Assembly (NCBI GenBank): GCA_020634165.1
Contig: JACKCF010000001.1
Span: 1,984,001 to 2,048,000 of the forward strand
Direction: 5' to 3'
Length of the DNA stretch: 64,000 bases
Origin: Anaerolineaceae bacterium
GTDB lineage: Bacteria; Chloroflexota; Anaerolineae; Aggregatilineales; Phototrophicaceae
The number at the start of each line of letters is the position of its first letter. The stretch's first letter is position 1. This document shows positions 62,516 through 64,000 of this stretch, piece after piece. A program made the translations under genes and the position numbers. A model generated the notes under the pieces. That model was not told the origin of the DNA and did no database searches. It saw nothing but the letters and a program-made list of their open reading frames with translations.

Positions 62516-63226
62516 GTCACCCATCACCAGATTCATATTTTCCAGCACCACCACATCGCGGATCGTAATTCCAGGCGGCAGACTCACAATCGTCCATAAC
62601 ACCTGCGCGATGGTTTCCGGCTCCACCAGCATTTTTGGGTCGATATCCGGCGACGCATCCCAGCGCATCGGCGTATTCGCTGGCCCTGGCGAGAGCATCA
62701 CGACGCGGATGTGGTCAGGCCGTAGTTCAGCCGCCAGCGCGTTGGTCAGTGCTCGCAATCCGACCTTGGCTGCGGTATAGGCGCTCACGCCCGGATGGCT
62801 CTCGACAGTCACAATCGAGCCAATATTGATGATGCTCGCATTCTCGCTCTTACGCAGGTTCCGCAGCACACTCCGGCTGAGTACATACGGTGCGCGCAAA
62901 TTCACATCCAGAATGTGATCAAGCTGCTCATTGCTGGTCGATTCAAATGGCTCGACCAACCAGTCACCTGCATTGTTCACCAGAATGTCCACTGGCTCAT
63001 CACCCAGCCACTCAGCGAATGTTGCCACCCCTGCATCATTTGTCACATCCAGCGGATAGGCTTCCGCATTGCCACCCTTCGCCTTGATTTCCTCCGCTAC
63101 TCGCTCAACCTTGGAAGCTGTCTGGCCCACCAGCACCACCGTAATTCCCTGTTCGGCCAGCAGCAGCGCAATCGCACGCCCCATACCCTGACCGCCGCCC
63201 GTAACCACCGCCTTTTTCAACGTCAT
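62513..63226 (-). CDS. Short-chain dehydrogenase/reductase
   Basis: This 237-residue SDR has 'TGGGQGMG' (9-16), 'NNAG' (84-87), and catalytic S137, Y150 and K154. The ATG at 63226 follows a GGGG tract; a longer frame has a Cys-rich tail with no site and is unlikely. The C-terminus lacks the usual 'DGG' and instead has 'ITIRDVVVLENMNLVMGD', closer to the type seen in retinol- or sepiapterin-like SDRs. The substrate is unknown. The repeat element abuts its stop. Confidence 0.85.
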   Translation of the reverse strand: MTLKKAVVTGGGQGMGRAIALLLAEQGITVVLVGQTASKVERVAEEIKAKGGNAEAYPLDVTNDAGVATFAEWLGDEPVDILVNNAGDWLVEPFESTSNEQLDHILDVNLRAPYVLSRSVLRNLRKSENASIINIGSIVTVESHPGVSAYTAAKVGLRALTNALAAELRPDHIRVVMLSPGPANTPMRWDASPDIDPKMLVEPETIAQVLWTIVSLPPGITIRDVVVLENMNLVMGD

Positions 63227-63315
63227 AGATCGCCCCAATTTGAAAGTCTGTGTACAGAGCATACAGTTTATCCGCAATCATCAAGTTGACAAATTACCAT
63301 TGAGTGCGGAGCAAA

Positions 63316-63375
63316 TGGGGGAGTAGAACATCAGGCGAGGGCTAAACAGCGTGGACACGCTTATTGTGTGCGCCA
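63316..63375. repeat. Family B intergenic repeat, copy 2
   Basis: GCGAGGGCTAAACAGCG, then TGGACACGCTTATTGTGT, matches 34846-34882 closely. It lies between the divergent SDR and efflux adaptor genes. Confidence 0.6.
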
Positions 63376-63519
63376 CTATTGGTACGCATCCTGCCGAAGC
63401 GGACTTCGACCTCTAATGGAAATGTGTCATAATGGTGCAACCTGAAATCGTATGCAGTGAATTTTGCAATACCCTCAGAATAAATTTGACAAGAATTTTC
63501 TTGCAGGAAAGGCATTCCA

Positions 63520-64000
63520 GTGCGGCAATTCTTTGCAATCATCAGCCTTCTGCTTCTGGTCGGATGCGCTTCTCAGGCGACATTTGGCGATGCCATTACA
63601 GAAGGTGAACCCACTCCCATCCCGACCGCCGTCATTCCCATCAAGCCGCTTTACGATGTCGAGCGTGGCGATATCATCTACGAACAGCAGTATTCAGGCC
63701 GTGTGACGCCCATCACCAGCGCCCAGTTGCAATTCCCACTCGATGGCCGCGTCAGCGAACTCTACTTCGCTCGCCTGGATACCGTCAGCGAAGGGGATGT
63801 CATCGGTATTCTGGAGACATCGGCGTTACAAGATCAATTGCTGGATGCCCAGCAGGCGCTTGCTGTCGCCCAGGAGATATTTGACAGCGCCTCCAATGAT
63901 GTCGAATTTGCGCGTCGCCGCGCTGAACTCAACCTTCAGCTTGCGCAACTCAGCCTGGAGTATGCCCGTTCGCAGGCGTCTCGCCCCATGACCGACGAAG
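63520..64000 (+). CDS. Efflux membrane-fusion (HlyD/RND adaptor) lipoprotein, 5' part
   Basis: A GTG at 63520, preceded by GGAAAGG at 7 bases, opens a frame that runs off the window (160 codons visible). The product starts with a lipoprotein signal ending 'LLLVGCAS'. A short Pro/Thr linker and the barrel-sandwich region of efflux adaptors follow ('YSGRVTPITSAQLQFPLDGR', 'DTVSEGDVIGILE'), then a long coiled coil ('LLDAQQALAVAQEIF...LNLQLAQLSLEYARSQ'). It is therefore the periplasmic-adaptor subunit of an efflux pump or ABC exporter, here as a lipoprotein. The partner genes would lie after the window. Confidence 0.85.
   Translation, partial: MRQFFAIISLLLLVGCASQATFGDAITEGEPTPIPTAVIPIKPLYDVERGDIIYEQQYSGRVTPITSAQLQFPLDGRVSELYFARLDTVSEGDVIGILETSALQDQLLDAQQALAVAQEIFDSASNDVEFARRRAELNLQLAQLSLEYARSQASRPMTDE

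Noticed and set aside
1..64000. CRISPR arrays, tRNA, rRNA or insertion sequences
   Set aside because: No regularly spaced repeats, no recognised tRNA or rRNA features and no transposase-like ORF were found.

Overview
The window looks like chromosomal DNA of a free-living heterotrophic bacterium, most probably a member of the Chloroflexota (Anaerolineae-like). This is inferred from the many ABC uptake systems, short signal peptides ending in AQ, lipoproteins, and dispersed intergenic palindromes. No rRNA or other phylogenetic marker is present to prove it. I see no tRNA or rRNA gene, CRISPR array, insertion sequence or integrase. Almost every gene can be placed in a family except a block of three giant genes in the middle.

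Layout. (1) 1-15.2 kb holds carbohydrate and peptide-type uptake: the end of a family-5 solute-binding protein; a minus-strand group made of a GH88-type unsaturated glucuronyl hydrolase, a corrinoid methyltransferase/URO-D-type protein, two Dpp/Opp permeases and a small anchored protein; a divergent short-chain dehydrogenase; and a complete Opp-type transporter headed by a LacI-family regulator with two cre-like operators. (2) 15.6-20.8 kb is a redox locus: an 8-TM protein, an octaheme cytochrome of the hydroxylamine oxidoreductase type and a monohaem lipoprotein, divergent from a Crp/Fnr regulator. A perfect FNR/DNR-type box lies between the two directions. (3) 21.3-34.6 kb is a tightly coupled operon of three very large proteins (2390, 1032 and 1021 aa) joined by ATGA overlaps, without export signals. 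They carry an OmpA-like segment, a long beta-rich region, Ig/FN3-like segments and a degenerate phospholipase-D fold. This is the best candidate for an undescribed system.

(4) 35-40.7 kb: a GNAT acetyltransferase, an S9 peptidase, and a two-gene unit of a TIR-TM-FGE protein plus a secreted protein. (5) 40.8-49.1 kb: a sensor kinase and OmpR-type regulator followed by a complete branched-chain amino-acid (Liv) transporter. (6) 49.4-53.5 kb: a PhnDCE-type transporter with an abnormally long permease. (7) 53.8-59.6 kb: an HDAC-fold amidohydrolase (probably an acetylpolyamine deacetylase) overlapping a SET-domain gene, tail to tail with a spermidine/putrescine transporter, which suggests a polyamine theme. 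(8) 59.9-64 kb: a methyltransferase, a second two-component system, a short-chain dehydrogenase and the start of an efflux adaptor lipoprotein.

In four transport operons a strong hairpin follows the solute-binding-protein gene. Two families of intergenic repeat recur across the window, mostly just 3' of genes.
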